This document shows positions 27,021-34,155 of a stretch of 64,000 nucleotides of DNA, in pieces. Each line of letters begins with the position of its first letter. Position 1 is the stretch's first letter. Origin of the DNA: an uncultured Alphaproteobacteria bacterium (GTDB taxonomy: Bacteria > Pseudomonadota > Alphaproteobacteria > HIMB59 > GCA-002718135); contig CACMYX010000001.1 of NCBI GenBank assembly GCA_902618015.1, positions 62,001 to 126,000 of the forward strand, in the 5' to 3' direction. The notes under the pieces are model-generated. The model did no database searches. It was not told the origin of the DNA and saw only the letters and a program-made list of their open reading frames with translations. A program made the position numbers and the translations under genes.

Positions 27021-27998
27021 ATGAACAATTTATTAAATAGCTATTTTGTAAAAACTCACAAACTTGAAATTAGTATAACTATAATTGCTGTAGTACTATT
27101 CCTAATTTATTTTCTTGGCGCACCACATGTATTTACAAGATTTCCTATTTATAGAGCTTTTATGCAATCAATGCCTTTTTTTGGAATTATTGCTATATCA
27201 GCAACATTTGTTGTTACACTTGGTGAAATTGATTTATCATTTCCATCTATAGTTGGAATTACATCTCTCATATTTGGAATTATAATGACATCGACTGATG
27301 GTAATTTTTTTATAGCATTTATTTTGGCAACTTCACTAGGTATGTTTGCGGGATTAATAAATGGATTACTTGTTACTAAAATTGGTATACCTTCAATAGT
27401 TGCCACTATAGGTACATTATTTTTTTGGCGTGGATTAGTTAATGTTATTTCTCAAGGTAGCGGTATTGCAATCGTTGATGTAGCAGATGGAACATGGCAT
27501 CATATGATATTTGTTGAAAAATTATTTGGAAAAATTCCGATGCAATTTATTTGGTTCATTGTATTAACTGGATTGATGCAATGGGTTTATCGATACCATA
27601 AATTTGGAAATCATATCCACTTTGTAGGTGATAACAAAGCAAGCGCTCAAATGATGGGAATTAACGTTGATAATGTAAAAATTATTGCTTTTGTTCAACT
27701 CGGATTTTTCTCTGCTTTAGCAGGAATTTTTACAATGTATGAAATGTTATATTTCTGGCCTACACAAGGTGAAGGCTTAATGTTAACAACACTAGCAGCT
27801 GTCTTTGTCGGTGGTACTTCAGTTTTTGGTGGTAAAGGTACTATTTTTGGAACTTTTATAGGAGTATTAATAATTGGATCATTAGAATCAGGGATAGTTG
27901 CTTTAGGCTTATCTGGTTTTTATGTAAAATTTATTAACGGACTCATGATTACAGTAGCCGTAACAGTCTACGCCCTAATACAAAGAAGAAAAAATTAA
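27021..27998 (+). CDS. Sugar ABC transporter permease (RbsC/FrcC family)
   Basis: A 325-aa integral membrane protein with about 8-10 helices. The family motif around VVTLGEIDLSFPSIVGI and the region AAVFVGGTSVFGGKGTIFGTFIG are characteristic of ribose, xylose and fructose permeases. With the binding protein and ATPase it makes a complete importer. It ends 4 bases inside the convergent SDR gene. Confidence 0.93.
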   Translation: MNNLLNSYFVKTHKLEISITIIAVVLFLIYFLGAPHVFTRFPIYRAFMQSMPFFGIIAISATFVVTLGEIDLSFPSIVGITSLIFGIIMTSTDGNFFIAFILATSLGMFAGLINGLLVTKIGIPSIVATIGTLFFWRGLVNVISQGSGIAIVDVADGTWHHMIFVEKLFGKIPMQFIWFIVLTGLMQWVYRYHKFGNHIHFVGDNKASAQMMGINVDNVKIIAFVQLGFFSALAGIFTMYEMLYFWPTQGEGLMLTTLAAVFVGGTSVFGGKGTIFGTFIGVLIIGSLESGIVALGLSGFYVKFINGLMITVAVTVYALIQRRKN

Positions 27999-28732
27999 TA
28001 AGTAGCTCTACCACCACTCAAATCAAAAGTTGATCCTGTGGTATAAGAATTCTCTTCAGAGGACATCCAAGCAACTAAAGAAGCTAATTCTTCTACTAAC
28101 ACAAATCTATTTCTCGGAATTTTTGATAACATATAATCAATATGTTCTTGTGTAATTTGATCAAAAATACGTGTTTTAGCAGGTGCAGGGGTAACACAAT
28201 TAACTGAAATATTATTTTCAGCTAATTCTTTTCCTAGAGATTTAGTAAGTGCAATAACTCCTGCTTTTGCTGCACTATAAGGCATTGCGTTAGGATTACC
28301 TTCCTTACCAGCTATCGACGAAATATTAACGATACGTCCATAATTATTTTTGATAAAATGAGGAACTATAGTTTTACAGCAATAAAATACTCCGCTTAGA
28401 TCTATGTCTATAACTTTTTGCCATTCCTCAAGTGGGTAATCCCATGTCTTAAAGTTTGGTCCAGCTATTCCTGCATTATTTATTAAAATATCAATTTTGT
28501 TTTCATATGTAATACTTTCAGCAAATGCATTCTCTACACTTTTATAATTTGAAACATCAACTTCAATTTTTTGAGTATTTTTTAGATCAACTTTATTTAA
28601 ATATTCTGTATCTTTATCCCATATTAATACTTTTGCACCTGACTCTATAAATCTTTTAGCAATAGCTAAGCCAAAGCCTTGTGCTCCACCCGTTACAATT
28701 GCGACTCTATTTTCTAAATTAATTTTATTCAT
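27995..28732 (-). CDS. SDR-family oxidoreductase (3-oxoacyl reductase/sugar dehydrogenase-like)
   Basis: A 245-aa classical SDR. VTGGAQGFGLAIAKRF, NNAGIAGPN and the catalytic YSAAK are present, with SSEENSYTTGSTFDLSGGRA near the end. It resembles sugar and polyol dehydrogenases of the FabG-like group, and its position after the importer suggests the same pathway, although it is transcribed towards it. It overlaps the peroxiredoxin gene by one base and may be co-transcribed with dsbD. Confidence 0.88.
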   Translation of the reverse strand: MNKINLENRVAIVTGGAQGFGLAIAKRFIESGAKVLIWDKDTEYLNKVDLKNTQKIEVDVSNYKSVENAFAESITYENKIDILINNAGIAGPNFKTWDYPLEEWQKVIDIDLSGVFYCCKTIVPHFIKNNYGRIVNISSIAGKEGNPNAMPYSAAKAGVIALTKSLGKELAENNISVNCVTPAPAKTRIFDQITQEHIDYMLSKIPRNRFVLVEELASLVAWMSSEENSYTTGSTFDLSGGRATY

Positions 28733-29205
28733 TAGATTTGTTTTAAAATATATTCAGCTGAACTAACATTGTATTCGCCATCATTTTCAATAAATTTATT
28801 TAAAATCATATTATTCTCAATTATCATCGCAAACCTTCTAGACCTAAAACCCATATAATTTTTTGTCTTATCAGATATCAAGTCAAAATACTTTGTAATC
28901 TCAGCATTTCCATCTGCAATTCCATTGATTATTTCTCCATCTGTATAACTCACTAACCAAGATTTCATCACATGTTCATCATTTACAGATAGACAGTAAA
29001 TACCATCAATTTTTTTATCTATAAATGAATTATATAATTTTATGTAACCTGGAAGATGTTTCTCAGAACAAGTTGGCGTGAATGCCCCCGGAACACCAAA
29101 TAGAATAATTTTTTTATTTATAAATTCATTTTTTAATGAAGATACTGATGAAACACCTTTTTTAATAATAGGCACTTTAAAATCATCAATAATCATTTTC
29201 ATCAT
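28732..29205 (-). CDS. Peroxiredoxin (Prx5/hybrid type)
   Basis: A 157-aa peroxiredoxin reducing hydroperoxides. The peroxidatic cysteine is C46 in PGAFTPTCSEKHLPGY, a signature of the Prx5 subfamily. No glutaredoxin domain is attached. The start overlaps the end of dsbD by 4 bases, linking it to thiol chemistry. Confidence 0.92.
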   Translation of the reverse strand: MMKMIIDDFKVPIIKKGVSSVSSLKNEFINKKIILFGVPGAFTPTCSEKHLPGYIKLYNSFIDKKIDGIYCLSVNDEHVMKSWLVSYTDGEIINGIADGNAEITKYFDLISDKTKNYMGFRSRRFAMIIENNMILNKFIENDGEYNVSSAEYILKQI

Positions 29206-31256
29206 TTAACTTTATTATATGTTTCAAATATTTGTTTCTCAGTCAATATTTCATTCATTACTATTCCTTCAGGAAACTTTGAAGAATAAAATGCATTAAA
29301 AGGTATGCCAAATTTATTATATTTTTTTAAAAATTTATTTATTTTTTCATTTGGTTGTGTCCAATCAGCTTTTATCAATGTCACTTCTTGTGAGTCAAAA
29401 AAATCTGAAACTGTTTTTGAATTTAAAACATTAATTTTATTAAACTTACAGGTAATGCACCAGTCAGCAGTTATATCTAAAAAAACAATTTCATTATTAG
29501 CTATTATTTCAGGAATACTTTTGGAATTAAAATCTAACCAATTTTTACTTTTATAATTTTCTTCATTAATTTTTTGAAAAGAATTTAAATATGGAGTTAA
29601 AAAGAAAATAATTATTAAAGAAATAATTAAGGGAATTTGATAAATTCTAAATTTTAAAATTGCTGATATTAAGATCAATAAAACAGTAAATGTAACTATA
29701 AAAAAATAATTGAAATAATTATTTAATATACTTAAAAGCCAAACAATTGTTATGAATAATAAAATAGATAAAAAATATTTAAAATAAATCATCCATTTTC
29801 CAGATCGAGGTAAGAAGGAAATCAAACCTGGAAAAAAAGCTATAATCAAATAAGGTAAACTCATTCCTATACCCATAAAACAGAATATTAAAAATAAATA
29901 TGTTGTTGATTGAGTAAAAGCAGCCGTTACAGCTGTTCCTAAATAAGGTGCAGAACATGGTGTAGCAAGTAGTGTAGCAAAAAAACCATTAAAAAAATTC
30001 TTTGTATAAAAATTGTTTCCTGAATTTAAAATTTTTGATGAAGATAAAAAACCTGGTAAGTTTATTTGGATAAGACCAAGAGTGTTCAAGAAGAACATTG
30101 ATATAATTATCAAAATGAACATTAAAAAGTAGGGTTCTTGAAATTGCATACCCCAAGATATTGAAATATTGATTTTTTTCAGGATAGCAAAAAATGCACC
30201 AAGTATAAGAAAAGAAGAGATAATACCCAATACGGTTATAAAAAAACTACTTTTAATTTTTTTATCCTTAGTATTAATTACAGATAATAATTTTAACGAT
30301 AATACCGGAAAAACACATGGCATAAGATTCAAAATAAACCCGCCTAGGAGTGAAATTAAGAGTAAGTATATAAGACTAGTATTTATAGAGATATTTTTAT
30401 CTACATTTTCAATTTCTACACTTTTTTTAACTTTAAAGCTGTGATTATTATCATAAAAAAATATTTCTATTGGAAATTTTTTTTCATTAAACTGATCGGC
30501 ACTGTAATGTAAAGAGGTATTCAATTTTTGGAAATCAAGGGAATAATTATTTATTGGTTCTACAACAGGTAGTCCAAATGGTGTGTGAATAAAAATTTTT
30601 GGATCATCGAAAAAAGAGGTAGTTGATATTTCAATATCAAAAATAACACTATTGTTATTTTCAATAGCCTTAAATGAGAAATTAGAAATAGGTGTAAAAT
30701 CAATATTATTATTTAATGTAGTAGATAGAACTTTTTCAATTTCAAAAAAATAATCTGTATATTCACCATCTCCAGATGGTATATTTAGAAAAATATCTGC
30801 ACTACCTGGAATGCAAACATCTTTACAAACTAAATAATTAATATTTAAATTTAAATTTGTTTGTTTTTGATTATCTTCAATTTCTACAATCAAAGGGAAT
30901 ATAACCTTATCTTTATATCCAATGGATTTTAAACCTAGTATTTCAAATTCTATTGGCTCTGGCCATAGTATTTTTATATCTTTAACGTTCGAAGAATTAT
31001 TCCATATAATTTTTTGAGGAAAACCTCCTCCTCCAGGCGATTTCCAATACGTTTTCCATTCATCTTCTAGTTCGTATTCTAATGCTAAAATTAATTGATT
31101 ATCATTTGATGAAGTCATTGGTGAAATTAATCTAACTTTTGATTTTTCACTAATTGCCCAATCTGAAGATAAGGAGTATCCAGCTGTGCTAAATAGTCCA
31201 AAAGCAAATATTATTGCAATTTTTAATAGATTTATAACTTTTATTACCTTGTCCAT
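29202..31256 (-). CDS. dsbD: Thiol:disulfide interchange protein DsbD
   Basis: A 684-aa protein with a signal anchor, an N-terminal periplasmic domain containing VCKDVCIPGSA near residue 150, about eight membrane helices (LMPCVFPVLSLK and ATPCSAPYLG hold the two membrane cysteines), and a C-terminal thioredoxin domain with C600-I-T-C603 (DWCITCKFN). It moves electrons from the cytoplasm to periplasmic thiols, for example for cytochrome c maturation. All three cysteine pairs appear intact. Confidence 0.93.
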   Translation of the reverse strand: MDKVIKVINLLKIAIIFAFGLFSTAGYSLSSDWAISEKSKVRLISPMTSSNDNQLILALEYELEDEWKTYWKSPGGGGFPQKIIWNNSSNVKDIKILWPEPIEFEILGLKSIGYKDKVIFPLIVEIEDNQKQTNLNLNINYLVCKDVCIPGSADIFLNIPSGDGEYTDYFFEIEKVLSTTLNNNIDFTPISNFSFKAIENNNSVIFDIEISTTSFFDDPKIFIHTPFGLPVVEPINNYSLDFQKLNTSLHYSADQFNEKKFPIEIFFYDNNHSFKVKKSVEIENVDKNISINTSLIYLLLISLLGGFILNLMPCVFPVLSLKLLSVINTKDKKIKSSFFITVLGIISSFLILGAFFAILKKINISISWGMQFQEPYFLMFILIIISMFFLNTLGLIQINLPGFLSSSKILNSGNNFYTKNFFNGFFATLLATPCSAPYLGTAVTAAFTQSTTYLFLIFCFMGIGMSLPYLIIAFFPGLISFLPRSGKWMIYFKYFLSILLFITIVWLLSILNNYFNYFFIVTFTVLLILISAILKFRIYQIPLIISLIIIFFLTPYLNSFQKINEENYKSKNWLDFNSKSIPEIIANNEIVFLDITADWCITCKFNKINVLNSKTVSDFFDSQEVTLIKADWTQPNEKINKFLKKYNKFGIPFNAFYSSKFPEGIVMNEILTEKQIFETYNKVK

Positions 31257-31313
31257 ATAAAATAAATCAATACAATATTGAAAAATATAAATTAACGCGA
31301 ATATATATACTAT

Positions 31314-31865
31314 ATGAATTTAACTGGTCAGTTCTTAATTTCAATGCCTTCATTAGAAGATGATAGATTCGAAAAAACGGTAATTTATATGTGTGCTCAC
31401 TCAAAAGATGGGGCTATGGGTATAATAATCAACAAAAAAATTGATTATGATCTTTACCCCGATTTGCTTGAACAACTAGGTATAGACAAGCCGTTAGAAG
31501 ATAAGAAACTTTACATTCGCTATGGTGGTCCTGTTGAGAGTGGTAGGGGGTTCGTTTTACATTCTGACGAAGTAATTCAAAAAGAAACCCTGACAATAGA
31601 TAAAGGGGTGGCGTTAACTAGTACTTCAGAATTTTTTGAAGACCTTTCTAAAGGTAATGGTCCGAAGAATAGTATTCTAGCTCTTGGATATGCAGGATGG
31701 GGTCCAGGACAAATTGAAAAGGAATTAGCGTCAAATAGTTGGATGACGCTAAAAACAAATAGTGATTTTATATTTGATGAAAAAGTTAACAATAAATGGA
31801 ATGATGCATTTAATTTGTTAGGAATAGATGCAAGTAAACTTTCAATATTTTCAGGTAGTTGTTAA
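31314..31865 (+). CDS. YqgE/AlgH family protein
   Basis: A 183-aa UPF0301 protein. GQFLISMPSLEDDRFEKTVIYMCAH at the N-terminus and GYAGWGPGQIEKELASNSWM are diagnostic. The biochemical role of the family is not settled. The stop codon directly abuts the stop of the convergent small gene at 31866. The first good plus-strand terminator is about 210 bases further on (32076-32111), so its transcript probably runs antisense through that gene. Confidence 0.92.
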   Translation: MNLTGQFLISMPSLEDDRFEKTVIYMCAHSKDGAMGIIINKKIDYDLYPDLLEQLGIDKPLEDKKLYIRYGGPVESGRGFVLHSDEVIQKETLTIDKGVALTSTSEFFEDLSKGNGPKNSILALGYAGWGPGQIEKELASNSWMTLKTNSDFIFDEKVNNKWNDAFNLLGIDASKLSIFSGSC

Positions 31866-32057
31866 TTATAGAATAATATCAAAAACCCTTTCCTTATCTT
31901 TTTCTAAAACCTTTTTTATTTTAAACTTTGCAGTTTTTGTAAGTTTAACACCTTTATTAGTAACAAAAGATTTCATTTTAATTACTTCTTTTTCAGGCAT
32001 TTTTCTTTCATATTTTAAAATATGCCTCTTTCCATTAATCATAAAAACTGTCTTCAT
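31866..32057 (-). CDS. Small basic protein of unknown function downstream of amt
   Basis: A 63-aa protein, strongly Lys-rich, with no membrane segment. I do not recognise a family. It is taken as real because AAAGGAG lies 7 bases before the ATG, one of the best Shine-Dalgarno sequences in the window, and because it sits 60 bases after the amt stop on the same strand. Its length and composition would suit a nucleic-acid-binding or ribosome-associated protein, but this is a guess. The opposite-strand frame has no such start signals. Confidence 0.6.
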   Translation of the reverse strand: MKTVFMINGKRHILKYERKMPEKEVIKMKSFVTNKGVKLTKTAKFKIKKVLEKDKERVFDIIL

Positions 32058-32075
32058 ATTTTATCTCCTTTATTT

Positions 32076-32111
32076 TTAAGAGAGGTAATCTTACCTCTCT
32101 TAATTTTTTTT
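32076..32111 (+). terminator. Rho-independent terminator, plus strand
   Basis: A perfect 12-bp stem (32076-32087 with 32092-32103, loop ATCT) is followed by eight T on the plus strand. It can end the yqgE transcript. On the minus strand the same hairpin follows the amt stop but is trailed by AAAAATA, so it is not a good terminator for amt and may leave the small gene at 31866 co-transcribed. Confidence 0.8.
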
Positions 32112-32116
32112 AAGTA

Positions 32117-33403
32117 TTAGTCTCTAATTGAATAAGCTACCACACCAACCTCAGCTTTATCAGTGCCAAGTTTTTCAGCTTCTTCACTAATTCTTAATCC
32201 CATAATATTTTTAATTAGATATATTGCAATATATGAGAAAACAAAAACAAAGATACACACTGAAGCAACGCCTAGTAATTGAATTGAGTATGATGCATCA
32301 GGATTAGTTAGAGGAACAACTAATGTCCCCCAAATACCTGCAAACATATGTACGGGTATTGCGCCAACAACATCATCTAGTTTTAATGAGTTTAAGAAGT
32401 TAGTTCCATAATACATTATTACTCCACCAACTGCTCCAATTCCAATTGCAAGCAATGGACTAGGCATCAATGGCTCAGCTGTTATTGAAACTAAACCTGC
32501 AAGAGCTCCATTAAGCATCATAACAATATCAGTTTTGCCCCCAATCAATCTAGTTATTGCGGCACCAGCCATACATCCACCACAAGCTGCAAGTTGAGTA
32601 TTCATGAAAATTTTTGACATTGCTGTTGCATCTTCATAAGAACCTAATGCAAGTTGGGATCCACCATTAAAGCCATACCACCCCATCCATAAAATAAATG
32701 TTCCTAATGTAACTAAAGGAATTGATGATGGAGCAAAAGGGGCCATATTAGCTGGTTCTCCACTTGCACTGAATCTTCCAAGTCTTGGACCTAAAAGAAT
32801 TACACCTGCTAAAGCTGCAGAACCACCACAAGCGTGAACTAATGTCGAGCCAGCGAAATCTGCAAATCCTAGGGCGTCTAGCCATCCTCCACCCCATTCC
32901 CAACCCATTTGAATTGGATAAATGACTCCTCCAAGAACTGCTGCAAAAGTAAAGAAAGGCCAAATTTTTATTCGCTCTGCGACCGCACCTGATACAATTG
33001 AAACAGTAGCACAAACAAATAAAGCTTGAAAAAACCAGTCTGAAGCATCTGAATAACCTGTTTCTATAGATGTATTATCAGTCCATATTGATGGTGTACC
33101 AACATAACCCCCTTCAGGGACAGAATATCCAAGATTATATCCAATTAAATAGAAAACAATTGAAACTATTGCAAACTTTCCAATATTTTTAGCAGCAATA
33201 GTTGATACACTTCTGGTTGTAACAAGACCTGATTCTAAAAATAGAAAACCAGCAGCCATCCACATGACTAAAAATCCACAAACTAGAAATGAAAATGTAT
33301 TAAATATATATGCTACTTCAGCGTCAACCTCTGCTCTCACAGATGAACTTAGCAACAAAATAAAAGAGAATATTGTAAAAAGACTAAAAAATTTTTTATA
33401 CAT
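32117..33403 (-). CDS. amt: Ammonium transporter (paralogue 1)
   Basis: A 428-aa Amt/MEP channel with a signal sequence (cleavage likely at VRA-EVDAE) and about 11 helices. The twin histidines of the pore are in TLVHACGG and IPVHMFAG. The C-terminal tail EEAEKLGTDKAEVG is that of AmtB-type proteins controlled by PII, although no glnK is nearby. GGAG precedes the ATG. The 5' leader carries two tandem glutamine aptamers. Paralogue of the gene at 34156. Confidence 0.95.
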   Translation of the reverse strand: MYKKFFSLFTIFSFILLLSSSVRAEVDAEVAYIFNTFSFLVCGFLVMWMAAGFLFLESGLVTTRSVSTIAAKNIGKFAIVSIVFYLIGYNLGYSVPEGGYVGTPSIWTDNTSIETGYSDASDWFFQALFVCATVSIVSGAVAERIKIWPFFTFAAVLGGVIYPIQMGWEWGGGWLDALGFADFAGSTLVHACGGSAALAGVILLGPRLGRFSASGEPANMAPFAPSSIPLVTLGTFILWMGWYGFNGGSQLALGSYEDATAMSKIFMNTQLAACGGCMAGAAITRLIGGKTDIVMMLNGALAGLVSITAEPLMPSPLLAIGIGAVGGVIMYYGTNFLNSLKLDDVVGAIPVHMFAGIWGTLVVPLTNPDASYSIQLLGVASVCIFVFVFSYIAIYLIKNIMGLRISEEAEKLGTDKAEVGVVAYSIRD

Positions 33404-33431
33404 TATTTAACTCCATATAAAATTACAAACA

Positions 33432-33474
33432 CATAACTACCCTTTAGTTATGCATTAAATCATGCTTAGCTATG
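33432..33474 (-). promoter_or_regulatory. Leader hairpin with a competing upstream arm, amt paralogue 1
   Basis: On the transcribed strand CATAACTA and TAGTTATG (33432-33452) form an 8-bp stem with a 5-base loop between the riboswitch and the amt Shine-Dalgarno. An upstream CATAGCTA (33467-33474), inside the duplicated element, can pair with the same TAGTTATG using one G-U pair. Two mutually exclusive helices are thus possible, as expected of an expression platform. This is inferred from base pairing only. Confidence 0.45.
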
Positions 33475-33494
33475 GAAATTAATTACTAAGATCC

Positions 33495-33546
33495 GCGTTC
33501 CTTCGGTTTAACCTACTTCCGATTTGCCTAAAGGCAAATTGAACGA
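33495..33546 (-). ncRNA. Glutamine riboswitch aptamer (glnA RNA class), second of tandem, amt 1
   Basis: On the minus strand P1 is CGTTC with GAACG. P2 is a perfect 7-bp stem (ATTTGCC/GGCAAAT, loop TTTA). The conserved core CGGAAGTAGG is followed by a short P3 (GGT/ACC) and CGAAGGAACGC. The CGUUCA, GGAAGUAGG and CGAAGGAACGC blocks match the glnA RNA consensus as I recall it (glutamine-binding aptamers of cyanobacteria and marine metagenomes). Confidence 0.88.
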
Positions 33547-33561
33547 TTTATAACTTTGCAT

Positions 33562-33613
33562 GCGTTCCTTCGACTTTCGTCTACTTCCGTCACCCTAAAA
33601 GAGTGATGAACGT
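33562..33613 (-). ncRNA. Glutamine riboswitch aptamer (glnA RNA class), first of tandem, amt 1
   Basis: First aptamer of the leader. P1 is CGTTC/GAACG. P2 is TCACTC/GGGTGA with loop TTTTA. The core GACGGAAGTAGAC leads into a 3-bp P3 capped by a GAAA tetraloop and then CGAAGGAACGC. P2 and P3 sequences differ from the second aptamer while pairing is kept, a covariation that supports the structure. Confidence 0.88.
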
Positions 33614-33620
33614 GAGTTGA

Positions 33621-33648
33621 GTTATAGCTATAATTCGGAAACTATCAA
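33621..33648 (-). promoter_or_regulatory. Putative sigma-70 promoter of amt paralogue 1
   Basis: On the minus strand TTGATA (33643-33648) and TATAAC (33621-33626) are separated by 16 bases. Transcription would begin at about 33614, just at the first aptamer. The -10 overlaps the perfect palindrome TTATAGCTATAA. Found by eye. Confidence 0.5.
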
Positions 33649-33681
33649 GATATAGTATTAGATTTAATTAATAAAATCTGA

Positions 33682-34056
33682 TTAATTTTCTAAACTCATT
33701 TTGCTAAAAAATGAACCTTCTTTTCTTAACCATGTATTAATCATAACGAGAAAATTATTGCTTAAATAATAATTTTTAATTCGTTTGTCTGACTTACTTT
33801 GCTCTTTAACAAAAATATTTTTTTCTAAAGCTTCGTTTAAAATAGATTGAATAGATGATCTAGATCCAATTGACTTAGGTATATTTGCACAAATTGTTTC
33901 AAATGAAATTCCGTTCAATTTATTATTTTCATATATTTCAAGAGAGATAACATGGTGTAAAATTGACTTAAATAAAAATTTAGAGACGTAATCTTCTGAA
34001 AAGGAGCTTGAATATATGTTTCTTTTTTTCTCTTTAATTATTTCTGTTTCAGTCAT
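33682..34056 (-). CDS. Small winged-helix (MarR-like) putative transcription regulator between the amt genes
   Basis: A protein of about 124 aa. Residues from ISFETICANIP through SRSSIQSILNEALEKNIFVKEQ, with the wing-like KSDKRIKNYYLS, fit a winged helix-turn-helix domain such as that of MarR relatives. The N-terminus (residues 1-40) is charged and helical. The first sensible start is the ATG at 34056. An ATG at 34107 lies inside a strong hairpin. No Shine-Dalgarno is visible. Position between two ammonium transporter genes suggests a nitrogen-linked role (inference). It is one of very few regulators in the window. Confidence 0.65.
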   Translation of the reverse strand: MTETEIIKEKKRNIYSSSFSEDYVSKFLFKSILHHVISLEIYENNKLNGISFETICANIPKSIGSRSSIQSILNEALEKNIFVKEQSKSDKRIKNYYLSNNFLVMINTWLRKEGSFFSKMSLEN

Positions 34057-34085
34057 TAAATATCTCAATATTATTTTGCATTTTT

Positions 34086-34150
34086 GGGAGAGCAAATGCT
34101 CTCCCATTTTTTAGTGACCAACTATAAGGAGTTGATGTGCTAATCACTAA
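34086..34150. other. Two strong hairpins after amt paralogue 2
   Basis: An 8-bp GC-containing stem (34086-34093 with 34098-34105, loop AAAT) is followed on the plus strand by ATTTTTT. Beside it TTAGTGA (34111-34117) pairs with TCACTAA (34144-34150), enclosing a smaller CAACT/AGTTG stem. On the minus strand, where amt is transcribed, the first hairpin is trailed by A and not U, so ordinary intrinsic termination of amt is not supported. RNA processing or stability roles are possible. Confidence 0.6.
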
Positions 34151-34155
34151 ATTCA

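Larger units (their letters stand above)
33460..33613. repeat. 154-bp perfect direct repeat, copy 1
   Basis: Bases 33460-33613 are identical to 35500-35653, 2040 bases away. Identity stops abruptly at both ends. The element contains two complete riboswitch aptamers and about 35 bases of downstream linker and lies in the leader of each amt gene. Confidence 0.97.

Noticed and set aside
31828-32079. Open frame on the plus strand overlapping the yqgE end and the 63-aa gene
   Set aside because: Starts inside yqgE, lacks a Shine-Dalgarno and is hydrophobic noise opposite the better supported minus-strand frame.
33460-33613. The 154-bp repeat as a REP element, transposon remnant or CRISPR-like repeat
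   Set aside because: Only two copies exist, both in amt leaders in the same orientation, and the sequence folds as two known-type glutamine aptamers. No transposase or terminal inverted repeats are present.
34057-34107. Upstream ATG (34107) as start of the winged-helix gene
   Set aside because: It lies at the base of an 8-bp hairpin, the added 17 residues look like read-through of that hairpin, and a later ATG gives a normal N-terminus.
34086-34112. Hairpin as the intrinsic terminator of amt paralogue 2
   Set aside because: The T-run is on the plus strand; the amt transcript would see A residues after the stem.
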